Source: an uncultured Tateyamaria sp. (GTDB lineage: Bacteria; Pseudomonadota; Alphaproteobacteria; Rhodobacterales; Rhodobacteraceae). From it: 64,000 bases of DNA. A model generated the notes under the pieces. That model was not told the DNA's origin and did no database searches. It was given only the letters and a program-made list of their open reading frames with translations. How positions within the stretch are numbered: position 1 is the first letter of the stretch; every line of letters begins with the position of its first letter. A program made the position numbers and the translations under genes. The stretch spans positions 1 through 64,000 of the forward strand of contig NZ_CANKXW010000010.1 in the NCBI RefSeq assembly GCF_947487805.1. Direction: 5' to 3'. Positions 26,255 to 35,613 of this stretch are shown piece after piece.

Positions 26255-27174
26255 ATCTCTTCTCCATGTTGTGTTGCGTGTTGGCCGCGGGGATGAACCG
26301 CAGCAAAGTGGCGGGCGATATCGATGCGTCTTGCCCGCCAAATCTGCCCTTCAAGCGAGGCCAGATATTCGAGGATTTCGGTGACCGCGCGGAATCGTGC
26401 TGGCCGCCCGCTGATGCGCAGGTGAAAGCCGATCGACAGGGTCGCGGACCTGCCTTGCTGCGCCTCTTGCAGCAATTGCTGGACCGCGTCGCGGACGTAC
26501 TCAATCATCTCAACCGCGCGCGTGAAGCCATTGGGATGAAAGAATTTCATATCGTTGGTGTCGAGGTTGTAGGGCAGAACTATCAGGCCCGATCCATCAT
26601 GATAGGGAAGATCATCGTCGAAGGCATTGGAGGTGTAGGTGTAGCCCTGTTCGCTCAAAAGTTGCCGCGTCCATGCGCTTTCCGAGCCCCGGCAGAAGAA
26701 GCCGGTCGGTCGCTGGCCGGTGGCCGTCTCGATCGTGTCGGTTGCACGCATGAGGTCGGCGCGTTCGGCGTCAATGTCCGGGTAGTCGGCATGTGGCCGC
26801 CAGATCCAGCCATGGCAGGCTGCCTCGTGCCCGGCGTCTGCTATCTCACGGGCAAGCTGCGGGCTGCGTGCCACCGCGCGGCCGCACATATAAAATGTGG
26901 TCGGAGTTTGCGTGCTCTCAAGCGCGTCAAGAAATCGCCAAAGCCCGACCCGGCTTCCATAGGCAAAGATCTGTTCCTGGCCCTGATCACGGTGTCCGTC
27001 AGGCACGACGCTCAGAACCTCGCCGACGCGTTCAGACGTGCTATCGCCATCTCCAGCCTGATGTTCCGCACCCTCTTCGAAGTTCACGACGACCGACACC
27101 GCGACACGCGCGCCGTTAGGCCAGATGATCTGAGGCGGGGACCCGGCATAGCCGATGAGATCGCGGTCAGACAT
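26251..27174 (-). CDS. polysaccharide deacetylase-family protein, allantoinase (PuuE)-like, copy A
   Basis: 307 aa. The NodB-type fold is suggested by VVVNFEEGAE, HEAACHGWIWRPHADY and SIGFHLRISGRPARF. In this branch, members act on cyclic ureides (cofactor-independent allantoinase PuuE) rather than on sugars. It is clearly paralogous to the protein at 32023 (shared WPNGAR-AVS-VVN-EEGAE and DTNDM). The start at 27174 (MSDRDLIGYAG) overlaps the end of the isomerase gene by eight bases. The ring-opening reaction is inferred from family and context. Confidence 0.82.
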   Translation of the reverse strand: MSDRDLIGYAGSPPQIIWPNGARVAVSVVVNFEEGAEHQAGDGDSTSERVGEVLSVVPDGHRDQGQEQIFAYGSRVGLWRFLDALESTQTPTTFYMCGRAVARSPQLAREIADAGHEAACHGWIWRPHADYPDIDAERADLMRATDTIETATGQRPTGFFCRGSESAWTRQLLSEQGYTYTSNAFDDDLPYHDGSGLIVLPYNLDTNDMKFFHPNGFTRAVEMIEYVRDAVQQLLQEAQQGRSATLSIGFHLRISGRPARFRAVTEILEYLASLEGQIWRARRIDIARHFAAVHPRGQHATQHGEEI

Positions 27175-27898
27175 CAAAAAGGCGCCCCCATCCCTGGATG
27201 CGCCTGGGGTCGTCGCCTGCAACTTGCATCGATTTCCAAAGCGCGGTCGAAACACTGTCGAGCACGGGGATGCCCGTTTCTGCCTCGATGATGGGGGCAA
27301 GCCGCGCCCCGCGGAAGTTGGTGCAATAGATCGTGATGGCGTCGGGTTTGTCGGCGGCCACGGCGCGGCACAGATCGAGAATTTCGGCCTCTGAATAGGT
27401 CGCAAACGAGAAGTTTCCCTGATCGCCAAGGTGTCGTTCTGCGGCCACTTCAAACCCTGCAGAGCGGTAATTGGCCAGAATGCGGTCTTGAATTTCGGGC
27501 AGGTAGGGTGTCACAAATGCGATCCGCTTTGCGGCGAATTTCGCGAGCAATTCGTTCATCGCAAGGATTGATGAGCAGGCTTTTACGCCGGTGCGCGTTT
27601 CGATCTCGGTAATCAGCTTGTGATCGGTGTCAAACCCAAGCCAGCCCGAAGATGTGCCATTCCAGCAGATCGATTGCACCCTGGCATCCGCCAGAAGTTC
27701 AGCGGCGGCCAGCATCGGCTCGTTCCTGAATTGCCCAAGCGCGTCATCCTCCATGGAAATTTTCAGCACCTGAAACCGCGCAAAGTGGGCTGATGCGTCA
27801 GGCAGGCCTGACAGCATCGCGGCGGTCAGCGGTTCAAGGACAGTGTTAGAGGAGGGCGTCAGCATGCCCAATCGCGTGCTGGCTAATTCGGCGGTCAT
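27167..27898 (-). CDS. Asp/Glu racemase superfamily protein, maleate isomerase / arylmalonate decarboxylase-like
   Basis: 243 aa. GMLTPSSNTVLEPLTAAML is the opening of the maleate cis-trans isomerase group, with cysteines at ICWNGTSSGW and ITIYCTNFRG in the positions expected for the two-cysteine superfamily active site. It may isomerise or decarboxylate a small dicarboxylate produced by the pathway. It is the first gene of the operon running through the deacetylase, TRAP transporter and carbamoylase, and is divergent from a racemase gene only 17 bp away. Confidence 0.78.
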   Translation of the reverse strand: MTAELASTRLGMLTPSSNTVLEPLTAAMLSGLPDASAHFARFQVLKISMEDDALGQFRNEPMLAAAELLADARVQSICWNGTSSGWLGFDTDHKLITEIETRTGVKACSSILAMNELLAKFAAKRIAFVTPYLPEIQDRILANYRSAGFEVAAERHLGDQGNFSFATYSEAEILDLCRAVAADKPDAITIYCTNFRGARLAPIIEAETGIPVLDSVSTALWKSMQVAGDDPRRIQGWGRLFDV

Positions 27899-27915
27899 GG
27901 ATGATACCTTTGCTT

Positions 27916-28548
27916 ATGAAACCTGTTCTCGTGATCAATCCAAACAGTTCGGAGAAAACGACTGAAGAAATGGCTGCCATCACGCGGCGGCATTTGCCTT
28001 CTGTGCGGGGATGGACCAACGCGGATGCGCCCGCGATGATCACCGAGCCTTCGGCACTGGCCGCTGCAGCCGATCAGGTTTGCCGGGCTGTCTTGCCCGA
28101 AGCGCGCGCCGTGATTGTCGCGGCCTTCGGCGATCCGGGCGCGCAGCGTCTGGCGGCGCGTCTGCCATGTCCCGTCATAGGAATCGGAGCCGCTGCTGCA
28201 CGTGCTGCCGCCAAGGACGGCACGCCATTTGCAGTGGCCACAACAACCGCGCAACTTGGCCCGCCTATTGACGCGCTGATGCAGGCCCATGGGGCGGCGG
28301 GCACATATCTGGGGAGTTTTATGACCCCTGGTGCGCCAGAGGCGTTGCTGGCAGATCCGGCCGCTCTGGACGCGGCTTTGTTGCAGGCGTGTTTGAATGC
28401 CCGTGATGCCGGGGCAGAGCGGATCATCATCGGGGGCGGACCGCTGGCCGAGGCCGCAATCCGGCTGGAGCCGCAGGTTGATGTGCCGCTTGTCCAGCCT
28501 CTGGTCGCCGCAAGCAAAGAGGTCGCCACCTTGCTTGATCCCGCTTGA
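27916..28548 (+). CDS. Asp/Glu/hydantoin racemase family protein (plus-strand copy)
   Basis: 210 aa. VLVINPNSSEKTTEEM and VIVAAFGDPGAQRL are hydantoin-racemase family blocks, and IIIGGGPLAEAA is the C-terminal one. The canonical first cysteine region is AAFGDPG without Cys; the second region has GGGPLA where typical members have GCA, so one or both catalytic cysteines may be missing and activity is uncertain. An ATG at 27901 is also possible; no clear Shine-Dalgarno supports either. It is the only enzyme gene on the plus strand in the island and converges with the hydantoinase gene, two bases apart. Confidence 0.72.
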   Translation: MKPVLVINPNSSEKTTEEMAAITRRHLPSVRGWTNADAPAMITEPSALAAAADQVCRAVLPEARAVIVAAFGDPGAQRLAARLPCPVIGIGAAAARAAAKDGTPFAVATTTAQLGPPIDALMQAHGAAGTYLGSFMTPGAPEALLADPAALDAALLQACLNARDAGAERIIIGGGPLAEAAIRLEPQVDVPLVQPLVAASKEVATLLDPA

Positions 28549-28549
28549 T

Positions 28550-29947
28550 TTACAGCAAAACATCAGGGGCCTCCCGTTCCAGATGCGTGCCGCTGGGACT
28601 GCCGATAGGTGCCCCGTCCAACATGACGGTGTTGCCGCGCAGGATCGTGCGCACGGGCCAGCCCGTCACCTCGAACCCTTCCCAGGGCGTGTAGTCGGAG
28701 CCGTGATGGAGGTCGGCCTGCCGGATAGGTTTGCGCAATGCAGGATCCCACAGGGCGATATCGGCATCCGCGCCGACCATAATCGCGCCTTTGCGGGGAT
28801 AAAGCCCGTAAAGCCGCGCGTGGTTCGTGGCCGTGATCGCGGCGAACCGTTCCAACGATATGCGTCCTTTGACGACGCCTTCTGAAAACAGGATCGGCAG
28901 GCGCGTTTCCACACCGGGAATGCCATTGGGAATGTTGCGGAACGTCTTGCGTGCGCCTGGCGCGTCTTTGCCGGCAGGATCATTGAAGCGGAACGGGCAG
29001 TGATCGGATGAAAACAGGTCAAACGTGCCCTGTTCAATCCCGGCCCAGATTTTGGGCCATTCTTCGACTGTGCGGGGCGGCGGGGAGCAGACGTATTTCG
29101 CCCCATCAAACCCGTCGCGATCAAGATCGGATGCGGTCAGAGTGATGTATTGTGGGCAGGTCTCGGCAAAGACGGTCAGGCCGCGTTGACGGGCGCGCAT
29201 GATCTCTTCTGTTGCCTCGCCGTTGGAGACGTGAACGATGGTCAGGGGCACGCCCGCAATTTCGGCCAGCGAGATCGCGCGATGGGTCGCTTCGCGCTCG
29301 ACCGGAACAGGACGCGTGGTCGCGTGGTGAAAAGGGCCGGTCTCTCCTGCGCGCTCGGCCCTGTCACGCAGGAATTCTATTGCGTCTTCGTTTTCGGCAT
29401 GAACCATGACCATCGCGCCCTGTTCTTTGGCCACGGCCATGACTTCAAGGATTTGCCGGTCGGACAAGGCCAGGCCTGCATAGGTCATGAACACCTTGAA
29501 ACTGGTGTATCCCGCTTGAATGAGCGCTGGCAGGTCCTGCCCGAGTGTCACCGGATCGGTTTCCCTGACGATAAGGTGAAAGGACACGTCCGTCATGCAG
29601 TTGCCATCCGCCCTGGCGCGATAAGCGGCCACAGCCTCGCGCAGAGTTTGGCCTTCTTCGGGCAGACAGAAAGGCAGGATGGTCGTATTGCCGCCGCAGG
29701 CAGCACTGCGGGTGCCGGATGTGAAATCATCGGCCATTTCGATTCCGGGGCCTGAGGGTTGGGAGATATGCACGTGGCTGTCAATCCCGCCAGGCAGGGC
29801 GATGAGACCTCCGGCCTCGATGGTTTCTGTGCCTTTCAAGCTGCTGCCAAGTGTCGCGATCTTGCCATCGGTGATCCCGATGTCGCAGTGTGTCGTGCCG
29901 CTTGCGCTGACGACACGCGCGCCGGTGATAACAGTGTCATGGCTCAT
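28550..29947 (-). CDS. dihydropyrimidinase / D-hydantoinase family amidohydrolase
   Basis: 465 aa. Metal-binding H58 and H60 lie in GGIDSHVHIS, the carboxylated lysine is K151 in TSFKVFMTY, and further ligands are in MVHAENEDA, IVHVSN and SSDHCPF. The family opens cyclic ureides (hydantoins, dihydropyrimidines) to N-carbamoyl acids in the cytoplasm. It overlaps the preceding racemase gene (ATGA) and ends the eight-gene operon that begins at 36669. Substrate range cannot be read from sequence. Confidence 0.9.
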   Translation of the reverse strand: MSHDTVITGARVVSASGTTHCDIGITDGKIATLGSSLKGTETIEAGGLIALPGGIDSHVHISQPSGPGIEMADDFTSGTRSAACGGNTTILPFCLPEEGQTLREAVAAYRARADGNCMTDVSFHLIVRETDPVTLGQDLPALIQAGYTSFKVFMTYAGLALSDRQILEVMAVAKEQGAMVMVHAENEDAIEFLRDRAERAGETGPFHHATTRPVPVEREATHRAISLAEIAGVPLTIVHVSNGEATEEIMRARQRGLTVFAETCPQYITLTASDLDRDGFDGAKYVCSPPPRTVEEWPKIWAGIEQGTFDLFSSDHCPFRFNDPAGKDAPGARKTFRNIPNGIPGVETRLPILFSEGVVKGRISLERFAAITATNHARLYGLYPRKGAIMVGADADIALWDPALRKPIRQADLHHGSDYTPWEGFEVTGWPVRTILRGNTVMLDGAPIGSPSGTHLEREAPDVLL

Positions 29948-30687
29948 GCGATTTCTCCTGCGATAACGGCACTCAAATCAGCCCCAAGCCCGGTAGAGGT
30001 CTTAGCAGCGGGGCGAGCTGTGCGATTTCGATAACTGGGTGAGAGGCGCGACAATGCCATTGCCTGAACTGTCGCTGCGGCAATCGGATCGACCAGAATT
30101 CCGGGTGTCTCATCTGCGATCTGCGGGGCAAGCCCTGCCAAAGGTGCGCCCCCAAGGATCACCACAGCAGCGCCGTCCGTTGCTGTCGCTTCCCTGGCGA
30201 GCCCAATCAGGTCGCTCCGCAGCACCTCGGCCACATTATTCACCGTTTCCGGCGGTGCCTTGGGGCATCGCACACCGGTAAACCGTGCGCCCAACCCCGT
30301 CTGCCGGATACTGGCGTCGTACCAACCCGCCATATGTGGCGAGAAGGTTACGACCGAAAACCGCTCCCCCAGCATAGCCGCGGACATCACCGCGGCCTCG
30401 GCCATGCCGACAATCGGCAGATCAAACAGCTCGCGCGCGGCGGCAAGACCAGGATCACCAAAAGCTGCGATGATTACGGCGTCCACATCGTTGCGGTGTG
30501 CGGCAATCGTCTCGAGCACATTGGCACCCGCAATCTGCGCCTCGGCAAGAGACGCAATGTAGGGAAAGCCGGACGTGGCGGTCAGGGGCACGATCTCGAC
30601 CTCTGGCCCAGCAGTCTGGCGTGCTACATCCATCATGATCTGCGTCATGCTTTCGGTCATGTTTGGATTTATCAGCAGAAGGCGCAC
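29944..30687 (-). CDS. hydantoin racemase / Asp-Glu racemase family protein
   Basis: 247 aa. LLLINPNMTESMTQIMMDVA, AVIIAAFGDPGLAAARE and VVILGGAPLAG follow the hydantoin-racemase pattern. As in the plus-strand relative, the canonical active-site cysteines are not obvious at these blocks (FGDPG, GGAPL). Between amidase and hydantoinase genes, a role in racemising or otherwise processing 5-substituted hydantoins is likely. It starts one base after the amidase stop and overlaps the hydantoinase start. Confidence 0.8.
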   Translation of the reverse strand: MRLLLINPNMTESMTQIMMDVARQTAGPEVEIVPLTATSGFPYIASLAEAQIAGANVLETIAAHRNDVDAVIIAAFGDPGLAAARELFDLPIVGMAEAAVMSAAMLGERFSVVTFSPHMAGWYDASIRQTGLGARFTGVRCPKAPPETVNNVAEVLRSDLIGLAREATATDGAAVVILGGAPLAGLAPQIADETPGILVDPIAAATVQAMALSRLSPSYRNRTARPAAKTSTGLGADLSAVIAGEIA

Positions 30688-30688
30688 G

Positions 30689-32026
30689 TCACGTGATCTC
30701 CTTTAGGATCGGTTCCAACTGCTGCGCCAGGGCAATGAGCGCTGCGTCTCGGCCTGCTTGTGAGATCAGTTGCAGCCCCAGCGGCCGGCCTTGAGAGTCC
30801 GACCCGCAGGGAAGGGATAAAGCAGGCACGCCAGCGTGGTTGATTTGCGGCGTAAAAGCAGCGTGGTCGCGAGTTTGGGCGGGTCGACCGCCAATCTCGG
30901 TCGGCGCGTCCATTTCTGCAGGCCATGCCGCACAGGGCGTTGTCGGCGTTGCGATCACTCCGTATCGATCCAGATCAGCGCGCAGGGTCTGGCGCATCTG
31001 GTGCGAGGCCTGATGCGCCGCCGCGACCTCAACTCCACTCAGCGAAAGACCTGTTTCGATTTGCCCGGCAACAGCTGGATCAAACAAGTCGGGCGTTTTG
31101 CGCCAGACATCGCCATACATCTGCGCCAGACCCGCATATTGCAGAGGTTGGATATCGTGCCCCTTGATGTCATTGGGCCAGATGATCTGAGCTTGCGCGA
31201 CCTGAACGCCAGCAGATTTCATCGCTGTGATCACAGCTTCGAAGTTCGCTTTGACATCGGGGTCCATTGGCTGACCGGTGCCAAAATCCTCCGAGACGGC
31301 GATTTCAAGCGGCGTGGGCGACACGGGTTCCAGCCTGCCAAGCACGCGCATTGCGAGCGATACATCCTCTATCCGGCGGGCGATCGGGCAGATGACCGAG
31401 ATACCCCATACCGGTTCGTCAAAACCGGGGCCATAGGGGATCAGGTCTTGCGTGGGCTTCAATCCGCACAGGCCCGTATGGGCAGGGGGCCGGCGCGATG
31501 ATCCGCCCGCATCGGTGCCAAGCGCCAAGGGCACAATCCCGGCAGCCACCGCAGCGACGGACCCGCCCGAAGACCCACCCGCCGTCAGGCTCGGGTTCAC
31601 AGGATTGCGCGTGATCCCATAAAGGGGCGAAACGGTTGCCCCTTTGCAGGCGAATTCGGAGCATGTCGCAATCCCGATAATCACAGCACCCGCCATGCGC
31701 AGACGCTTGACTGCTTCGGCATCTTCAGGGGCGATATGATCGGTGAAGAGCTTTGAGCCTTGAGTACTATGCAGCCCTTTCACCCAGATGTTGTCCTTTA
31801 TCAGGACCGGCACACCCGCCAGCGGCAGGGTCTCTCCAGCCTGTAACCGCGCGGCGACGCGCGATGCCTCCGCCTGAGCTTGCGGGTTCATCTGACAGAT
31901 GGCGTTAATTGCCGGGTTTCGTGCCTCGGCTCGGGCCAGTGCTTCGTCCGTCAGTTCGGACGGGGTCGCTTTGACCTCCTGAACGGCACTGACGAGAGCA
32001 GAGATAGGGCCATCCAGCAGGCTCAT
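30689..32026 (-). CDS. amidase signature family protein
   Basis: 445 aa. The Ser-cisSer-Lys triad is visible: Lys in GVPVLIKDNIW, cis-Ser in TAGGSSGGSVAAVAAG, and the nucleophile in GTDAGGSSRRPPAHTGLCG followed by LKPT. The family hydrolyses amides, ureas or acyl-carbamoyl bonds (for example allophanate hydrolase, biuret hydrolase or ordinary amidases). In this operon it would release ammonia from a ring-opened product. The start at 32026 overlaps the deacetylase stop (ATGA). Confidence 0.88.
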   Translation of the reverse strand: MSLLDGPISALVSAVQEVKATPSELTDEALARAEARNPAINAICQMNPQAQAEASRVAARLQAGETLPLAGVPVLIKDNIWVKGLHSTQGSKLFTDHIAPEDAEAVKRLRMAGAVIIGIATCSEFACKGATVSPLYGITRNPVNPSLTAGGSSGGSVAAVAAGIVPLALGTDAGGSSRRPPAHTGLCGLKPTQDLIPYGPGFDEPVWGISVICPIARRIEDVSLAMRVLGRLEPVSPTPLEIAVSEDFGTGQPMDPDVKANFEAVITAMKSAGVQVAQAQIIWPNDIKGHDIQPLQYAGLAQMYGDVWRKTPDLFDPAVAGQIETGLSLSGVEVAAAHQASHQMRQTLRADLDRYGVIATPTTPCAAWPAEMDAPTEIGGRPAQTRDHAAFTPQINHAGVPALSLPCGSDSQGRPLGLQLISQAGRDAALIALAQQLEPILKEIT

Positions 32027-32904
32027 TCCGCATCTCCATGATGCTTCGCCCAACAGGCGGCGATGTCGCGGCGGGGGGCGATCCAGACGTCCTTGTGAGC
32101 GGTGATGTGGGTCAGAACAGCCTCCAGCGCGCCAATGCGGGCAGGGCGTCCGATGATACGGGTGTGCAATCCGATGGACATCATGCGCGCGGCTTTTCCG
32201 CCTTCGGCATAAAGCCGGTCGAACCCTGCGATCACGTAGTCGGAAAAGTCCCGCGCCTGCACGAAGCCACCGCCGGGAGAGAAGCGCATGTCATTGGTGT
32301 CAAAGGCATAGGGCAGTACGACGTGAGTGCCATCCATGTAAGGAATGTCATCGTCATAGGCGTTACTGTCATAGCTAAACCCGCCATGTTCCTTCAGCAG
32401 GTCGCGGGTTTGTGGCGAGGTGGCCGACCGGGTGTGCCAGCCAACGGGCGCGACCCTGGCGATCCGTGCGATAGATGCATGGGTGCGGGCAATAATCTCG
32501 CGCTCATGCGCCTCAGCCATGCCTGCATGGGTCTCCCAACGCCAACCGTGGCAAGACACCTCGTGGCCACGCGCCACAGCGTCCCGGATTAACCACGGGG
32601 TTGCCTCTGCGGCGCGTCCGCAGGTGGAAAAGGATGCCTTTGCGTTATGCGCGGCCAGGGCGTCCACGATCCGCTGATACCCTTGTCGGGGGCCATAGCC
32701 AAAGTGGCTTTCCATACAGGGGTCCGGCGCGCCTTTGACCTCTTCGACGGCCTCATAGCGGCTTTCGTTGCGCTCATCCCCCGCTGCAATCGACAGCTCT
32801 GCGCCTTCCTCGATATTGACGACGAAGGAGACGGCCAGCCGCGCTCCGTTTGGCCAGCAAGGGACGGGCTCAGCGCCCCAGTATCCGCGCAGGTCCCGGC
32901 TCAT
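32023..32904 (-). CDS. polysaccharide deacetylase-family protein, allantoinase (PuuE)-like, copy B
   Basis: 293 aa, paralog of the protein at 26251. Shared blocks include CWPNGARLAVSFVVNIEEGA, HEVSCHGWRWETHAG and SIGLHTRIIGRPARIG. It likely opens a ring ureide. It sits between an ABC permease gene (four-base overlap upstream) and the amidase gene (four-base overlap downstream), so it belongs to the transporter-hydantoinase operon. Confidence 0.82.
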   Translation of the reverse strand: MSRDLRGYWGAEPVPCWPNGARLAVSFVVNIEEGAELSIAAGDERNESRYEAVEEVKGAPDPCMESHFGYGPRQGYQRIVDALAAHNAKASFSTCGRAAEATPWLIRDAVARGHEVSCHGWRWETHAGMAEAHEREIIARTHASIARIARVAPVGWHTRSATSPQTRDLLKEHGGFSYDSNAYDDDIPYMDGTHVVLPYAFDTNDMRFSPGGGFVQARDFSDYVIAGFDRLYAEGGKAARMMSIGLHTRIIGRPARIGALEAVLTHITAHKDVWIAPRRDIAACWAKHHGDAE

Positions 32905-33701
32905 CCCCGGATCATCCTGTTCAGCCCGACGGTGCGTGACCCGATCACCAGAACGATACAGGCGAGCAGGATCAGCCCCGAAGAGATGGCGGCCAGTGAG
33001 GGGTCGGGCTGTTCCTCGAGGTACTGCAACATCTTGATAGGCAGGGTTTTGTTGCGTGCATCTGTGAGGAAAATCGAAATCGGATAATTGTCCATCGACG
33101 CCAGAAAGGCGAATAAACCTCCCGTCAGATAGGCCGGAGCAAGGTTGGGCACGAGTACTTGAAAAATGGCCCGCGGGTAGCTCAGGCCAAGGGTCCGCGC
33201 TGCATCGACAAGGCTGAAATCAAACGCGGCCATCGAGGCCAGCAGCGTGCGCATCACAAAAGGCAATGTGATCACGATATGACCCAGAAGGAGCGAGACG
33301 TAAGCGTCGCGCAGCCCTATTTCGCGGAAGAACTGAAGTAAGGCGACACCCACCACCAGCCCTGGCATCATGAGCGGTGACACCGTAAAGGTCGCAATGG
33401 CCTCGCGTCCGCGGAAAGAGCCTCGGGTAACAGCGATGGCCGCCAGCGTACCAAGGATCAGTGAAATGGCCGTCGAGACCACCGCAAGGTTCAGAGACAG
33501 GGTGACGGCCTCCCACAGGCCGGATCGGCGCTCAAGTGATTGATACCAGCGCAGCGACCATTCGGGTGGGGGCAGGGTGTAGACTGCCGAGGATGTAAAG
33601 GACGCGGCCAATGTGATGACGATAGGCAGCATCAGGAAGATCACACAGCCAAGCGCGACGACCCAACTGAGGGCCAGTGCAAGGCGGTCCGTTCCGGTCA
33701 T
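32901..33701 (-). CDS. ABC transporter permease (PotC-like)
   Basis: 266 aa, six membrane segments. The coupling loop VDAARTLGLSYPRAIFQVLVP is of the spermidine/putrescine/iron type. It forms the inner-membrane pore with the permease encoded upstream (33698); genes overlap by four bases on each side. Confidence 0.88.
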   Translation of the reverse strand: MTGTDRLALALSWVVALGCVIFLMLPIVITLAASFTSSAVYTLPPPEWSLRWYQSLERRSGLWEAVTLSLNLAVVSTAISLILGTLAAIAVTRGSFRGREAIATFTVSPLMMPGLVVGVALLQFFREIGLRDAYVSLLLGHIVITLPFVMRTLLASMAAFDFSLVDAARTLGLSYPRAIFQVLVPNLAPAYLTGGLFAFLASMDNYPISIFLTDARNKTLPIKMLQYLEEQPDPSLAAISSGLILLACIVLVIGSRTVGLNRMIRG

Positions 33702-34528
33702 TGCCGCGCCCCCAAACGGTTTGCCGCCCAGCTTGAGGTCAGAACCACTGAGATCGCGATCAACAGCAGGATGGAGGAAATCGTAGCCCCCAATGCTTCG
33801 TTGCGCAGATACAGGAACGACCGCGCCGTCAGCATGGACAGTGTTTGCTGACGTTCACCCACGATAAGCGACGGGATCACGTACATCGAAATCGCGAGGC
33901 TGAAGGTAAAGGCGCAGCCAGCGACCACGCCCGGCAGGCTAAGCGGAAGAGTGACGTTCATAAAGCGGAACACAGGTGTTGCCCCAAGCGAGGCTGCGGC
34001 CTCGGGGAGGCGGCTGTCCATCTGACGGAGCACGGCGTAGATTGGGAGCACCATAAAGGGCAGAAAGACATTTGCCGCGCCAATGATCAGCGCGGTTTCC
34101 GTGAACAGCATCCGAATAGGCGCGTCGGTAATGCCCAGCGACATCAGCGTGTCGTTCAGCACGCCGCGCGTGCGAAACAGGATCGTCCAGGCAAAGGCCT
34201 TTACAACCACGCCCACGGACATCGGCAGAACCATAGCGACCAGAAAGACGGACAGCCAAAAGCCCTTTGCGCGGGCCATGACGATGGCGGTAGGGTAGGC
34301 GATGATCAGCGCCAGCCCCGTGGTCAGCAGCGCCACGCGCACCGTCCGCCACAGGACCGACAGATTGTAGCTGTCGCTGAAAAAAGCAACGTATTCCGCG
34401 AACGAGAACTGGCCGTCGATCTGGACTGATTTCAGCAGCAGCATGAACAGCGGCAGCGCGTAGATAACGGCCAGAAAGCTCAGACCGGGTAAAGCCAGAA
34501 GGCCGATACGTTCTGCGCGTCCGGTCAT
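33698..34528 (-). CDS. ABC transporter permease (PotB-like)
   Basis: 276 aa, six membrane segments, coupling loop LPEAAASLGATPVFRFMNVTL. The start at 34528 (MTGRAERIG) overlaps the ATPase stop by four bases; the longer in-frame extension would lie over the ATPase gene. Polyamine/opine-type family; substrate unknown. Confidence 0.88.
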   Translation of the reverse strand: MTGRAERIGLLALPGLSFLAVIYALPLFMLLLKSVQIDGQFSFAEYVAFFSDSYNLSVLWRTVRVALLTTGLALIIAYPTAIVMARAKGFWLSVFLVAMVLPMSVGVVVKAFAWTILFRTRGVLNDTLMSLGITDAPIRMLFTETALIIGAANVFLPFMVLPIYAVLRQMDSRLPEAAASLGATPVFRFMNVTLPLSLPGVVAGCAFTFSLAISMYVIPSLIVGERQQTLSMLTARSFLYLRNEALGATISSILLLIAISVVLTSSWAANRLGARQ

Positions 34529-35610
34529 GTGCCCGTCTCGTAGACAAGCGAATCTGCAACGTCCCAGCCAAATGTCACCGTATCGCCGGGTGCATAATCC
34601 GAGTTCATTCCGGGCACTTCGCAAAGCAGGCGGTCGCCGGCTTCGGCGCGTCCATGCAGTTGCGTTTTGGAGCCCAGCACCATGGCGTCCGCCAAAGTGA
34701 CACGGAGTGTGTTTTCAGCGGCGCGGGTTTTAACCAACTCTGGCCGCACACCGATTGTGACTTTGGTGCCGGGGACGAATGTGCCGGGGGCGTGGACGGT
34801 CCCGTATGCGCTGCGAATGGTTGACCGGTTTTCGGTACTTTCGATCACCTCTCCGTTCAGGCGCGTCGACAGGCCAACGAAATCCATGACAAAGGCGCTG
34901 GCCGGGCGCGCATAAAGCTCTGATGGTGTTGCAAATTGTTCAATCTGGCCCGCGTTCATGACCGCAATACGGTCGGAGACGCCCATCGCCTCATCTTGAT
35001 CATGGGTCACAAAAATCGCTGTCATGTTGCGGTCGCGCAGCAAGGTTTTCAATTCGACCTGCATGGTCTCACGCAGTTTGCGGTCCAGCGCGGAAAAGGG
35101 TTCGTCCAATAGCAAAAGAACAGGATCGACGATCAGAGCCCTTGCGACGGCAACGCGTTGTTGTTGCCCCCCCGACAACGCTGCAACCTTGCGTTCGGCA
35201 AAGTCGCTCATACGCACCAAGGCAAGGGCCTCGGCCACCTTGGGGCCGCAATCGGTCTTTGCGTGCCCACGTGCCCGCAGACCAAAGGCGACGTTTTCGG
35301 CGACCGTCAGATGCGGGAACAACGCGTAGCTTTGAAAGACAACTGAGATATTGCGTTTATGGGCTGGTGCGGATGTGATCGCGCGCCCGTCGAGCAGAAC
35401 CTCACCGCTGTCGGCTGTGGTCAGCCCCGCAATGATGCGCAGCAGGGTTGTCTTGCCACAACCGGACGGCCCGAGAAGAGACACCAGCTCTCCTCGCCCC
35501 ACGCGAAAATCCATACCAGACATGACAGACGTGCCCTTGAACGCCTTGCCAACGGCATTGACGTCCAGGTATTTGCTGTCGCCCATGTCCCGCGGTGCGG
35601 GGGGTGCCAT
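34525..35610 (-). CDS. ABC transporter ATPase (PotA-like, with TOBE domain)
   Basis: 361 aa. Walker A GPSGCGKTT at about residues 47-55, signature [16 protein letters not shown], Walker B LLLLDEPFSALDRKLR, then a C-terminal TOBE-type extension (about 245-361). It energises uptake with the two permeases downstream. Only three bases separate it from the binding-protein stop. Confidence 0.92.
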   Translation of the reverse strand: MAPPAPRDMGDSKYLDVNAVGKAFKGTSVMSGMDFRVGRGELVSLLGPSGCGKTTLLRIIAGLTTADSGEVLLDGRAITSAPAHKRNISVVFQSYALFPHLTVAENVAFGLRARGHAKTDCGPKVAEALALVRMSDFAERKVAALSGGQQQRVAVARALIVDPVLLLLDEPFSALDRKLRETMQVELKTLLRDRNMTAIFVTHDQDEAMGVSDRIAVMNAGQIEQFATPSELYARPASAFVMDFVGLSTRLNGEVIESTENRSTIRSAYGTVHAPGTFVPGTKVTIGVRPELVKTRAAENTLRVTLADAMVLGSKTQLHGRAEAGDRLLCEVPGMNSDYAPGDTVTFGWDVADSLVYETGT

Positions 35611-35613
35611 TGG

